From Clostridia bacterium (lineage in GTDB: Bacteria; Bacillota; Clostridia; Christensenellales; Aristaeellaceae), in NCBI GenBank assembly GCA_024404245.1, contig JAKSQH010000001.1, positions 99,556-132,520 on the forward strand: 32,965 bases of DNA, in the 5' to 3' direction. The notes under the pieces are model-generated. The model had not been told where the DNA came from. It saw only the letters and a list, made by a program, of their open reading frames with translations, and made no database searches. Shown piece after piece: positions 22,627 through 29,195 of this stretch; position 1 is the stretch's first letter, and each line of letters starts with the position of its first letter. A program made the translations under genes and the position numbers.

Positions 22627-22656
22627 AGTATAACCCCGAATGTTCGGCTTTTTCAA
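22627..22656 (-). promoter_or_regulatory. Promoter of the liv operon with internal palindrome
   Basis: The -35 TTGAAA (22651-22656), 18-nt spacer and -10 TATACT (22627-22632) lie about 45 nt before livJ. The spacer contains the perfect dyad CCGAATGTTCGG (22636-22647), well placed for a repressor. Confidence 0.65.
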
Positions 22657-22680
22657 CTGAAAAACAAAACAAGTACATTA

Positions 22681-22711
22681 TAAAAACGGGCACCCTTATC
22701 CGGGTACCCGT
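22681..22711 (-). terminator. Terminator after the FakA-like gene
   Basis: A 10-bp stem with one mismatch (22686-22695 with 22702-22711) is followed on the minus strand by TTTTTA. It separates the polA unit from the liv promoter. Confidence 0.75.
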
Positions 22712-22728
22712 CCGCAAAGTCACGTTTT

Positions 22729-22986
22729 TCAACCCTGCAGGCCATTTTCCTGCCGTTCCATGTTTTCCACAACAATATCATAAATTTCGCCGAGGGACGC
22801 ACAATACTCCAGAACCTTCCACGGTTCGTTGGTATGAAAATGGATCTTGATCAGGTCCTCATCACCCACGGCCAGCAGGCAGTCTCCCTTCAGGTTCTGC
22901 GTAAAATAGTCATTGATGACATCTTCATCCAGCCCTTTTCCCTCAATCAGCAGCTGTGTGTCAAACTTGAATTCCAGCATCTGCAT
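22729..22986 (-). CDS. Small FakA/YloV middle-domain-like protein
   Basis: This protein of about 85 residues resembles the segment of fatty-acid kinase FakA (DAK2-fused, formerly YloV) that lies after the kinase domain. The matching stretch covers FKFDTQLLIEGKGLD, LLAVGDEDLIKIHFHTNEP and WKVLEYCASLGEIYDI, with the conserved HFHT element. The kinase DAK2 domain and the DegV-like partner are both absent. Several ATGs are possible (22986, 22980 and 23007). GGGGAG lies 4 nt before 22986 and 10 nt before 22980, so the start is uncertain by a few codons. It follows polA by 67 nt on the same strand and ends at a terminator. Function is unknown: it could be a regulatory or ligand-binding relic of the FakA architecture. 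Confidence 0.7.
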   Translation of the reverse strand: MQMLEFKFDTQLLIEGKGLDEDVINDYFTQNLKGDCLLAVGDEDLIKIHFHTNEPWKVLEYCASLGEIYDIVVENMERQENGLQG

Positions 22987-23053
22987 ACCGCTCCCCGTTG
23001 TATTCATTCCTTTGGAACGACTTACTGTACCATCGGCGCGCGGAATTGTCAAC

Positions 23054-25636
23054 TTATTTTGCTTCAGCCCATGTCGCGCCGGTATGAATCTCCGCCTCCA
23101 GCGGCACTTTCAGCGCGATCGCGCCTTCCATGGCTGCCTTCAGCAGCTCCGCGGCCTTACCGGCTTCCTCCGGCGGGCATTCCAGGATCAGTTCATCGTG
23201 CACCTGCAGGATCAGCCGTGAGCGCATGTTGTTTTCCCGCAGCGCCCGGTCGACGCGGACCATCGCCAGCTTGATGATATCCGCCGCGGTACCCTGAATC
23301 GGGGTGTTCATCGCTGCGCGCTTTCCGAATTCGCGCACCGTCGCCTTCGTATCCTTCAGTTCCGGCAGATACCGGCGGCGGCCCATCAGCGTAACGGCGT
23401 AACCGTTTTTGATACCGGCTTCACAGGCGTCATCCATGAAGCGTTTCGCGCCGGGATACTTCTCGAAGTACCGGTCAATAAACTCCGCGGCTTCCTTCCG
23501 GGTAACGCCGGTATTCCGGCTCAGGCCGAATCCGCTGATCCCGTAAATCAGGCCGAAGTTCACCGCCTTGGCGCGTGAACGCAGCTCCGGCGTCACATTT
23601 TCCGGCGCGACATCGAAAATCTCGGACGCGGTGCGCGCGTGCACGTCCTGCCCTTTCATAAACGCGTCCGTCATCGCGGGGTCACCGGAAAAGTGCGCCA
23701 TCAGCCGCAGCTCAATCTGGCTGTAGTCCGCGTCCACAAGCACCCATCCGTCTTCCGGCACAAACGCTCTGCGGATCTCCCTGCCCTCCTCCGTTCGCAC
23801 GGGGATATTCTGCAGGTTCGGTTCCGAGGAGGAAAGTCTGCCCGTGGCCGTGGATGTCTGGTCAAACCAGGAATGAACCCGTCCGGCACGATCCGTCAGC
23901 GGAAGCACACCTTCCACATAGGTTCCGTTCAGTTTGGTCAGCTGGCGGTACCGCAGCAGCGGCTCAATCACATCGGGCGCGGTGTAACGCAGGCCTTCCA
24001 GTACCTCCGCGGAAGTTGAATAACCTTTGGAGGTCTTTTTCCCGTGCGGTAGGCCGAGCTTGTCAAACAGCACTTCCCCCAGCTGCTGCGTACTGTTCAG
24101 GTTGAAAGGCGGCGTTCCGCATGCCGCGAAAATCTCGTCCTTCAGCCGTGCCGTTTCTTTTATATACCTGTCACCCAGCTCACGCAGAAAAGCCGTATCC
24201 ACCCGGAAGCCGCAATCCTCCATCCGGAAAAGCACGCCGGAAAGCGGCAGCTCCACTTCCAGCATCAGCTTTTCCATCCCCTCACGGCGCACGCGGCTCT
24301 GCTGGCGCAGATACAGCCGGTATACGGCACGCGCGTCCGCGGGTTCATCCGGCGCGAGCGCCTGCAGGCGGTAGCTCTTCTGCTGCGGATCCAGCAGATA
24401 GGCACCGAGCATGGTATCCCATTCAAAAGCTTCCGGCAGTTCCGCGTCCGCTTTTTTCAGCGCGTGCAGCAGGGACTTCCCGTCATGCACTGCCGCCGGG
24501 CGACGTGAAATGTAAGGTGCGAGCACGCGCAGCACTTCGCCCGGATCCATGCCCGGGTTCAGAAGATCCCCACCCAGCGTGATCAGTGCGAAGCGTCCGC
24601 TGCCGGCCGCCAGCGATATGGCAGTCTCCTCCGCGTATACCGCAAGCGGCAGATCCTCATCCCGCAGGGCGGCAAGCCAGGCGGATACCTCATCTTCCGA
24701 AAAGAGCTGCTCCGCGGCGGCAAATTCCGGCATCTGTATATTTTCCTCATGATCCGCTTCAGCGGCAGCGCCTTCCGGCGCGTCCTCAGCGCCAAGGCGG
24801 CGGATAATGCTCTGCAGCTTCAGCTTCTGCAGCATCGGGATTCCCTGCTTCAGGTCCGGCAGTGCGCAATCAATCAGGCGGAAATCAACCGGTGCGTCAC
24901 GCCGGATCGTCGCCAGTTCCTTACAGAAACGCGCCTGATCCGCCCACGCGGTCAGCTTTTCGCCGAGTTTTCCCTTTACCTCGGAAGCGTGTGCAAGCAC
25001 ATTTTCCAGTGTCTTGTATTCAGCCAGCAGCTTCACGGCTGTCTTGTCGCCCACGCCCGGAACACCCGGAATATTGTCGCTGCTGTCGCCCGCCAGACCT
25101 TTCCAGTCAGTTACCTGCCCCGGGCCGAAGCCGTATTCCTCAAAAACCTTTTCAGGGGTAAAGCGGATCGTTTCGGAAATGCCTTTCCGGGTAAAAAGCA
25201 GTTCCGTCGGGCCGCCCACAAGCTGCAGCGCGTCACGGTCTCCTGTCAGCAGCAACGGCGTCACGCCGGCTTCCCCGCCCTTCAGGCTCAGCGTGCCGAG
25301 CAGGTCATCCGCTTCCCATCCTGCCAGTGAGAACCTGCGAATGCCCATGGCGTCCAGCACATCCATGATCGTAACAAACTGCTGGCGCAGCTCCGGCGGC
25401 GTCTCGTTCCTGCCGGCCTTGTAATCCGCGTATACGGTGTGCCGGAAAGTCGGCCCGTGCTCATCAAAGCAGATTGCCAGATACTGCGCGTTCTCCTCAC
25501 GGATCACTTTCAGCAGCATGGACAGAAATCCGTAAATCGCGTTGGTAAAAACGCCGTCCGCGTCCATCAGCGGCAGCGCGTGAAAAGCGCGGTGCATCAG
25601 ACTGTTGCCGTCAACGATCAGAAAAAGATCTTTCAT
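23054..25636 (-). CDS. polA: DNA polymerase I
   Basis: This 860-residue family A polymerase serves repair and Okazaki-fragment maturation. The N-terminal ~300 residues form the 5'-3' exonuclease (VDGNSLMHRAFHALP, TGDRDALQL, GVGDKTAVKLL). The middle domain occupies the 3'-5' exonuclease position, but the motif usually written DxE reads YAEETA, so the metal-binding Asp is lost and proofreading is probably absent, as in Taq and Bst. Polymerase motifs are intact: A VDADYSQIELR (Asp637), B RAKAVNFGLIYG and C QVHDELILE (Asp814). The ATG has only a weak GAGA upstream and no clear Shine-Dalgarno, which suggests modest translation. It is divergent from the C_GCAxxG_C_C gene. Confidence 0.95.
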   Translation of the reverse strand: MKDLFLIVDGNSLMHRAFHALPLMDADGVFTNAIYGFLSMLLKVIREENAQYLAICFDEHGPTFRHTVYADYKAGRNETPPELRQQFVTIMDVLDAMGIRRFSLAGWEADDLLGTLSLKGGEAGVTPLLLTGDRDALQLVGGPTELLFTRKGISETIRFTPEKVFEEYGFGPGQVTDWKGLAGDSSDNIPGVPGVGDKTAVKLLAEYKTLENVLAHASEVKGKLGEKLTAWADQARFCKELATIRRDAPVDFRLIDCALPDLKQGIPMLQKLKLQSIIRRLGAEDAPEGAAAEADHEENIQMPEFAAAEQLFSEDEVSAWLAALRDEDLPLAVYAEETAISLAAGSGRFALITLGGDLLNPGMDPGEVLRVLAPYISRRPAAVHDGKSLLHALKKADAELPEAFEWDTMLGAYLLDPQQKSYRLQALAPDEPADARAVYRLYLRQQSRVRREGMEKLMLEVELPLSGVLFRMEDCGFRVDTAFLRELGDRYIKETARLKDEIFAACGTPPFNLNSTQQLGEVLFDKLGLPHGKKTSKGYSTSAEVLEGLRYTAPDVIEPLLRYRQLTKLNGTYVEGVLPLTDRAGRVHSWFDQTSTATGRLSSSEPNLQNIPVRTEEGREIRRAFVPEDGWVLVDADYSQIELRLMAHFSGDPAMTDAFMKGQDVHARTASEIFDVAPENVTPELRSRAKAVNFGLIYGISGFGLSRNTGVTRKEAAEFIDRYFEKYPGAKRFMDDACEAGIKNGYAVTLMGRRRYLPELKDTKATVREFGKRAAMNTPIQGTAADIIKLAMVRVDRALRENNMRSRLILQVHDELILECPPEEAGKAAELLKAAMEGAIALKVPLEAEIHTGATWAEAK

Positions 25637-25703
25637 TTCTCATACCGTCCGTTTCACATAATCGGGAAACCGAATTGCATCTTCAACGAAGCATTATCTG
25701 ATA

Positions 25704-25732
25704 ATATACCATGCATTTCGCCCGATGTCGAT
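25704..25732 (-). promoter_or_regulatory. Promoter of polA
   Basis: The -35 TCGACA (25727-25732), 17-nt spacer and -10 TATATT (25704-25709) with an extended TGG lie about 68 nt before the polA ATG. Confidence 0.55.
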
Positions 25733-25784
25733 ATACTCAGCTGAAACACACCGGTTTATGCCCGCGGAAATACCGGGTTACGGT

Positions 25785-25812
25785 TTGACTATTTCAGTTC
25801 CGGTGTTACAAT
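25785..25812 (+). promoter_or_regulatory. Promoter of the C_GCAxxG_C_C gene
   Basis: The -35 TTGACT (25785-25790), 16-nt spacer and -10 TACAAT (25807-25812) with an extended TGT lie about 32 nt before the ATG. Confidence 0.7.
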
Positions 25813-25844
25813 AGGATCCGAAAACTACATCGGGAGTGATCAAC

Positions 25845-26333
25845 ATGGCAGTTTACGGAACAAAGAGCAATCTGAACCCCGAGGAGATCATCGTGAAAGC
25901 CGGACAGCTGTCCGTTGAATATAAGCGGAAAGGCTACCACTGTCCGGAAGCCACCATCCGCGCCATACCGGAAGCACTCGGCTTTCCCGTATCCGCGGAT
26001 GTAATCCGCAGTGCCTGCGGCTTCTTCGGCGGCGGCGGCGGAACGGGAGACCGCTGCGGTATCGTTGAAGCGGGAATTATGTTGATTTCATACCTCTACG
26101 CGCGGATGTATCCTCTGCAATCCGAGCAGAATGTCCGTACGCTGGTTTCGGAGTGGATCCGCCGTTTTCAGGAGGAAACGGGATTCATTTACTGTCGGAA
26201 TATCAAGCCGCCGGAGGTCGAAAAGTACGGCGCGGCCGTCGGCTGTGAGGATATCTACCGTCGCGGCGCGATGACCCTCGCCCGCCTGCTGCTGGAGGCG
26301 GACGCGATTCTCGCCGGGGAAACCGGAAACTGA
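25845..26333 (+). CDS. C_GCAxxG_C_C family protein
   Basis: This 162-residue protein belongs to the C_GCAxxG_C_C family, small proteins of anaerobes thought to be redox-active or metal-binding through spaced cysteines. The five cysteines visible are C33 (YHCPEA), C58 (ACGFFGGGGG), C71 (DRCG), C117 (YCR) and C134 (VGCED). The usual GCAxxG element is here replaced by the CGFFGGGGGTGDRCG stretch. There is no signal peptide, so it should be cytoplasmic. I start at the ATG with GGGAG 8 nt upstream, rather than at a GTG three codons earlier whose own G overlaps that ribosome binding site. A strong promoter precedes it and a terminator follows, so it is monocistronic. Confidence 0.8.
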   Translation: MAVYGTKSNLNPEEIIVKAGQLSVEYKRKGYHCPEATIRAIPEALGFPVSADVIRSACGFFGGGGGTGDRCGIVEAGIMLISYLYARMYPLQSEQNVRTLVSEWIRRFQEETGFIYCRNIKPPEVEKYGAAVGCEDIYRRGAMTLARLLLEADAILAGETGN

Positions 26334-26338
26334 AAAAG

Positions 26339-26380
26339 CCGGGGGACGGTGCACACGTTGCACGCGGACCCCGGTTTTTA
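26339..26380 (+). terminator. Terminator of the C_GCAxxG_C_C gene
   Basis: An outer CCGGGG/CCCCGG stem (26339-26344 with 26369-26374) holds an inner GTGCA/TGCAC hairpin. Five Ts follow. The stem starts 5 nt after the stop codon. Confidence 0.75.
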
Positions 26381-26439
26381 TACGGACCGCATTATCCGGC
26401 AGCAGATCCGGACAAAAGAGTTTTCTGCAGGAAAAGCAA

Positions 26440-26462
26440 CTTCCGCGGAAGAAGGATATACT
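26440..26462 (+). promoter_or_regulatory. Possible -10 and palindrome before the AraC gene
   Basis: TATACT (26457-26462) would start transcription near 26469, consistent with the chosen ATG at 26507. The palindrome CTTCCGCGGAAG (26440-26451) sits just upstream. I find no -35, and this palindrome also occurs by chance in coding sequence here. Confidence 0.3.
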
Positions 26463-26506
26463 GCTTCATGTCAGCAGAACCGGAACAAACGGAGGATGAA
26501 AAAGCG

Positions 26507-27391
26507 ATGGAATGGCTCACCTGTCTGAAGGAATCGGTAGACTTTATGGAAACACGTCTGACAGAAATCCGCAGCCCGCAGGAAGTGGCGGATCATGTGC
26601 ACATGTCCGTCATGTACCTGCAGCGCGGTTTTCAGATCATGACCGGTTACACACTGGGAGAGTATATCCGGAACAGGAGGCTCTATCTGGCGGCAACCGA
26701 GCTCATCCATACCGATACACCCGTAGTCGATCTTGCCCTTAAATACGGCTATGACAGTCAGGCGGGCTTTGATAAGGCGTTCGTCCGGTTCCACGGAATA
26801 ACGCCCCTTGATGTCCGGAAGTCAGGAGGCAGAATCCGTACGTTCAGCAGGCTGAATATCATTGTCACAGTCGAGGGAGGAGAAAGCATGAAGTTCAGTA
26901 TTGAAAAAAAAGAAAAGTTCAGTGTGGTCGGTTTCACCCGTATCTTCTCAGAATCGGATTCCTATGAAATGATTCCGAAATTCTGGGATGAAACCATTGA
27001 AAAGTACGCTTCCCACCTGATGAAGGGCGAAGCACCCGAAGGAGAAGCCGAAAAGTATGTCGCCGCCCACCATATCGGTGAATTCGGCATCTGCATTGAC
27101 AATATGCCGGAATCGGACCGCTTCCGCTACATGATCGCGGGCTGCTATACCGGAGGCAGTGTGTTCGAAGGCATGGATGTTCAGGAAATCGACGCCGGAG
27201 ACTGGGCTGTGTTTGACTGCACGATGAAAACGTTGCAGCAGACCAACACCGCAATCTGGAAGGAGTGGCTGCCCGGCAACCTCGAGTATGAAATCGCCGG
27301 CAACTGCACTGTCGAATGGTATTCTCCGGAAGGCACTCCGGGCCCGGATCAGAAATGTCAGATCCGGATCCCGGTTAAAAGACGCGCATGA
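26507..27391 (+). CDS. AraC-family regulator with GyrI-like effector domain
   Basis: This 294-residue transcription regulator has an N-terminal AraC/HTH_18 double helix-turn-helix (about 1-105). Its second helix pair carries VVDLALKYGYDSQAGFDKAFVRFHGITPLDVRK, close to the family pattern. The C-terminal ~155 residues are a GyrI/SOUL-like effector-binding domain (KEKFSVVGFTRIF, then FEGMDVQEIDAGDWAVFDC and the end QIRIPV), as in the Rob/BltR-type drug-sensing regulators. I choose the ATG at 26507 because the protein then begins MEWLTCLKESVDFMETRL, the typical start of this subfamily, with GGAGG 11 nt upstream. A frame 13 codons longer is possible. The target genes are unknown; no exporter is adjacent on this strand. 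Confidence 0.82.
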   Translation: MEWLTCLKESVDFMETRLTEIRSPQEVADHVHMSVMYLQRGFQIMTGYTLGEYIRNRRLYLAATELIHTDTPVVDLALKYGYDSQAGFDKAFVRFHGITPLDVRKSGGRIRTFSRLNIIVTVEGGESMKFSIEKKEKFSVVGFTRIFSESDSYEMIPKFWDETIEKYASHLMKGEAPEGEAEKYVAAHHIGEFGICIDNMPESDRFRYMIAGCYTGGSVFEGMDVQEIDAGDWAVFDCTMKTLQQTNTAIWKEWLPGNLEYEIAGNCTVEWYSPEGTPGPDQKCQIRIPVKRRA

Positions 27392-27399
27392 TAAAAATA

Positions 27400-27428
27400 C
27401 CGGCGGGAGCAAAATCCCGTCGGTTATC
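27400..27428 (+). terminator. Weak terminator of the AraC gene
   Basis: A 9-bp stem with one G-U pair (27400-27408 with 27415-27423) is followed only by a short TTAT. It lies 8 nt after the stop. Confidence 0.45.
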
Positions 27429-27468
27429 AGTATCCGCGCTTTCTGTTTGTTAACATCCGTTTCCCGTG

Positions 27469-27496
27469 TTGACATTTTATGTCCTTAACATATACT
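27469..27496 (+). promoter_or_regulatory. Promoter of the glycoside hydrolase gene
   Basis: There is a perfect -35 TTGACA (27469-27474), a 16-nt spacer and -10 TATACT (27491-27496), about 42 nt before the ATG. Confidence 0.75.
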
Positions 27497-27538
27497 AAAG
27501 CATAAGGGATATCAAGAATTTCGTTCGGAGGGATCACA

Positions 27539-29080
27539 ATGGAAAGAGCACTGTCCGGCTGCTCATATCCCGCGGTCTGCGAACGCTGGGGGCTTTTTGA
27601 AATCACTTTACACGGCCCCGCGGAAGGCAATCCGTTCACGGAGCAGTCCGTCTCCGCGGTCTTTACCGGTGCGGGGCAGTCTGTATCCGTTTGCGGATTC
27701 TATGACGGCGGCGGCCTTTACCGTATCCGCTTCATGCCTTCCGCGGAAGGTACGCACACATTCCGGATCACCGCGAGTTTCCCGGTTCCGGAACCGGAAG
27801 GTTCTTTCTACGTCGCCCCGGCGTCCCGAAGCAATCACGGTCCTGTCCGGGTCAAAAACACTTTTCACTTCGCTTATGAGGATGGCACCGCGTACTATCC
27901 CGTCGGGACCACCTGCTATGTCTGGGCATTGCAGAGCGATGACCTCATCCGTCAGACGCTGGAATCCCTGAAGGTTTCCGGTTTCAACAAGATCCGGTTC
28001 TGCATTTTCCCCAAGCATTACCTCTATAACCTGCATGACCCGCGTTCCTTCCCGTATGAAGGAACGCCCATGGACTGCACTCTTCTGACTGAAGATAACT
28101 TCAATGACTTCAACGGTGCGGCTTCCGGCAACAACTGGGATTTCACCCGGTTCAACCCGGATTACTTCCGGCATATCGAAAATTGTATTCTGCGTCTGCA
28201 GGAGCTCGGCGTTGAAGCCGACCTCATCATCATGCACCCCTATGACCGGTGGGGTTTTTCCCGCATGACACAGAAGCAGAATGACCTGTACTGGCATTAT
28301 CTGACCGCCCGCCTGTCCGCGTTCCGGAATATCTGGTGGTCGCTTGCTAACGAATATGATCTGATGCCCTCCATGAAAACAGAAGACTGGGAACGCCTGG
28401 CCGGCATACTGTGCAATGAGGATCCGTATGGGCACCTGCGTTCCATCCATAACTGCGTCCCGTTCTATGACTATACCCGCCCGTGGATCACCCACTGCTG
28501 CATTCAGCGCCAGGACCTGTACCGGACCGCGGAATACACCGACGAATGGCGCGGACAGTTCGGAAAGCCGGTTGTGCCGGATGAAATTGCCTATGAAGGT
28601 GATATTCCCTGCGGCTGGGGTAATATTACCGGCGAGGAGATGGTCCGGCGGTTCTGGGAATGCGCGGTTCGCGGCGGCTATCCCGGTCACGGTGAAACCC
28701 TGCCGGAGAGCGGAAACATTCTCTGGTGGTCCCACGGCGGTCCGCTCCGGGGTGAAAGCTGGAAACGGGTCCGTTTTCTGCGCCGTATCCTGTCCGAAAC
28801 GCCGGGAACCGGACTGGCGCCTGTCCGGAGTGAATGGGATGATGTATCGGCGGTTCCGGAAGAAAAAGATCTCGCGGAAAAAACCGGTTACCGGATTTAC
28901 TATTACAGCTTTATGCGTCCTTCCTCGCGTGAATTCCGGTTTGAGGATAACCGTGCCCGTCGGGTGGAGATCATCGACACATGGAATATGACAGTGGAGG
29001 ACGCGGGCGTCCACGCCGGACATTTCCGGATTCCGTTGCCGTCAAGGCCGTATATGGCCATCCGGATGTGTTTCGGGTAA
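27539..29080 (+). CDS. DUF5060/DUF4038-type (apiosidase-like) glycoside hydrolase
   Basis: This 513-residue protein has three parts. An N-terminal beta-sandwich (about 1-95) resembles DUF5060 (CERWGLFEITLHGP, GLYRIRFMPSAEGTHTFRI). A central TIM-barrel glycosidase domain (about 105-425) resembles DUF4038/GH140-type enzymes, opening YYPVGTTCYVWALQ. A C-terminal beta domain (about 430-513) resembles DUF5605. Likely catalytic carboxylates are Glu272 in WWSLANEYD and Glu349 or Glu353 in VVPDEIAYEGD. There is no signal peptide, so it probably acts in the cytoplasm on imported oligosaccharides, such as plant pectin or rhamnogalacturonan fragments. That substrate is inferred from the family only. GGAGG lies 7 nt before the ATG. 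It is convergent with a GH3 gene. Confidence 0.82.
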   Translation: MERALSGCSYPAVCERWGLFEITLHGPAEGNPFTEQSVSAVFTGAGQSVSVCGFYDGGGLYRIRFMPSAEGTHTFRITASFPVPEPEGSFYVAPASRSNHGPVRVKNTFHFAYEDGTAYYPVGTTCYVWALQSDDLIRQTLESLKVSGFNKIRFCIFPKHYLYNLHDPRSFPYEGTPMDCTLLTEDNFNDFNGAASGNNWDFTRFNPDYFRHIENCILRLQELGVEADLIIMHPYDRWGFSRMTQKQNDLYWHYLTARLSAFRNIWWSLANEYDLMPSMKTEDWERLAGILCNEDPYGHLRSIHNCVPFYDYTRPWITHCCIQRQDLYRTAEYTDEWRGQFGKPVVPDEIAYEGDIPCGWGNITGEEMVRRFWECAVRGGYPGHGETLPESGNILWWSHGGPLRGESWKRVRFLRRILSETPGTGLAPVRSEWDDVSAVPEEKDLAEKTGYRIYYYSFMRPSSREFRFEDNRARRVEIIDTWNMTVEDAGVHAGHFRIPLPSRPYMAIRMCFG

Positions 29081-29160
29081 TCGTGCCCGATACGGTATTT
29101 ACCGGCATCACAAAAACAATCCGCACCGGTCTGTATCAAAACGGAATATTTGATTTTATC

Positions 29161-29195
29161 CGCTTCCGGCAGCTTATTCAGTCGCTGCCGGAAGC
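29161..29195. terminator. Shared hairpin between convergent glycosidase genes
   Basis: A near-perfect 13-bp inverted repeat (CGCTTCCGGCAGC with GCTGCCGGAAGCG) with a 9-10-nt loop overlaps the GH3 stop codon. GGTTT follows on the plus strand and there is no T-tract on the minus strand. It may act mainly for the plus-strand gene or as an mRNA-end stabiliser. Confidence 0.55.

Noticed and set aside
26440-26451. CTTCCGCGGAAG as a firm operator
   Set aside because: A near-identical string occurs inside the glycosidase coding sequence (around 27738), so chance from codon bias is likely.
27608-29023. 471-codon minus-strand frame opposite the glycoside hydrolase
   Set aside because: The plus-strand frame has a perfect promoter, GGAGG and glycosidase motifs. 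This one has none.
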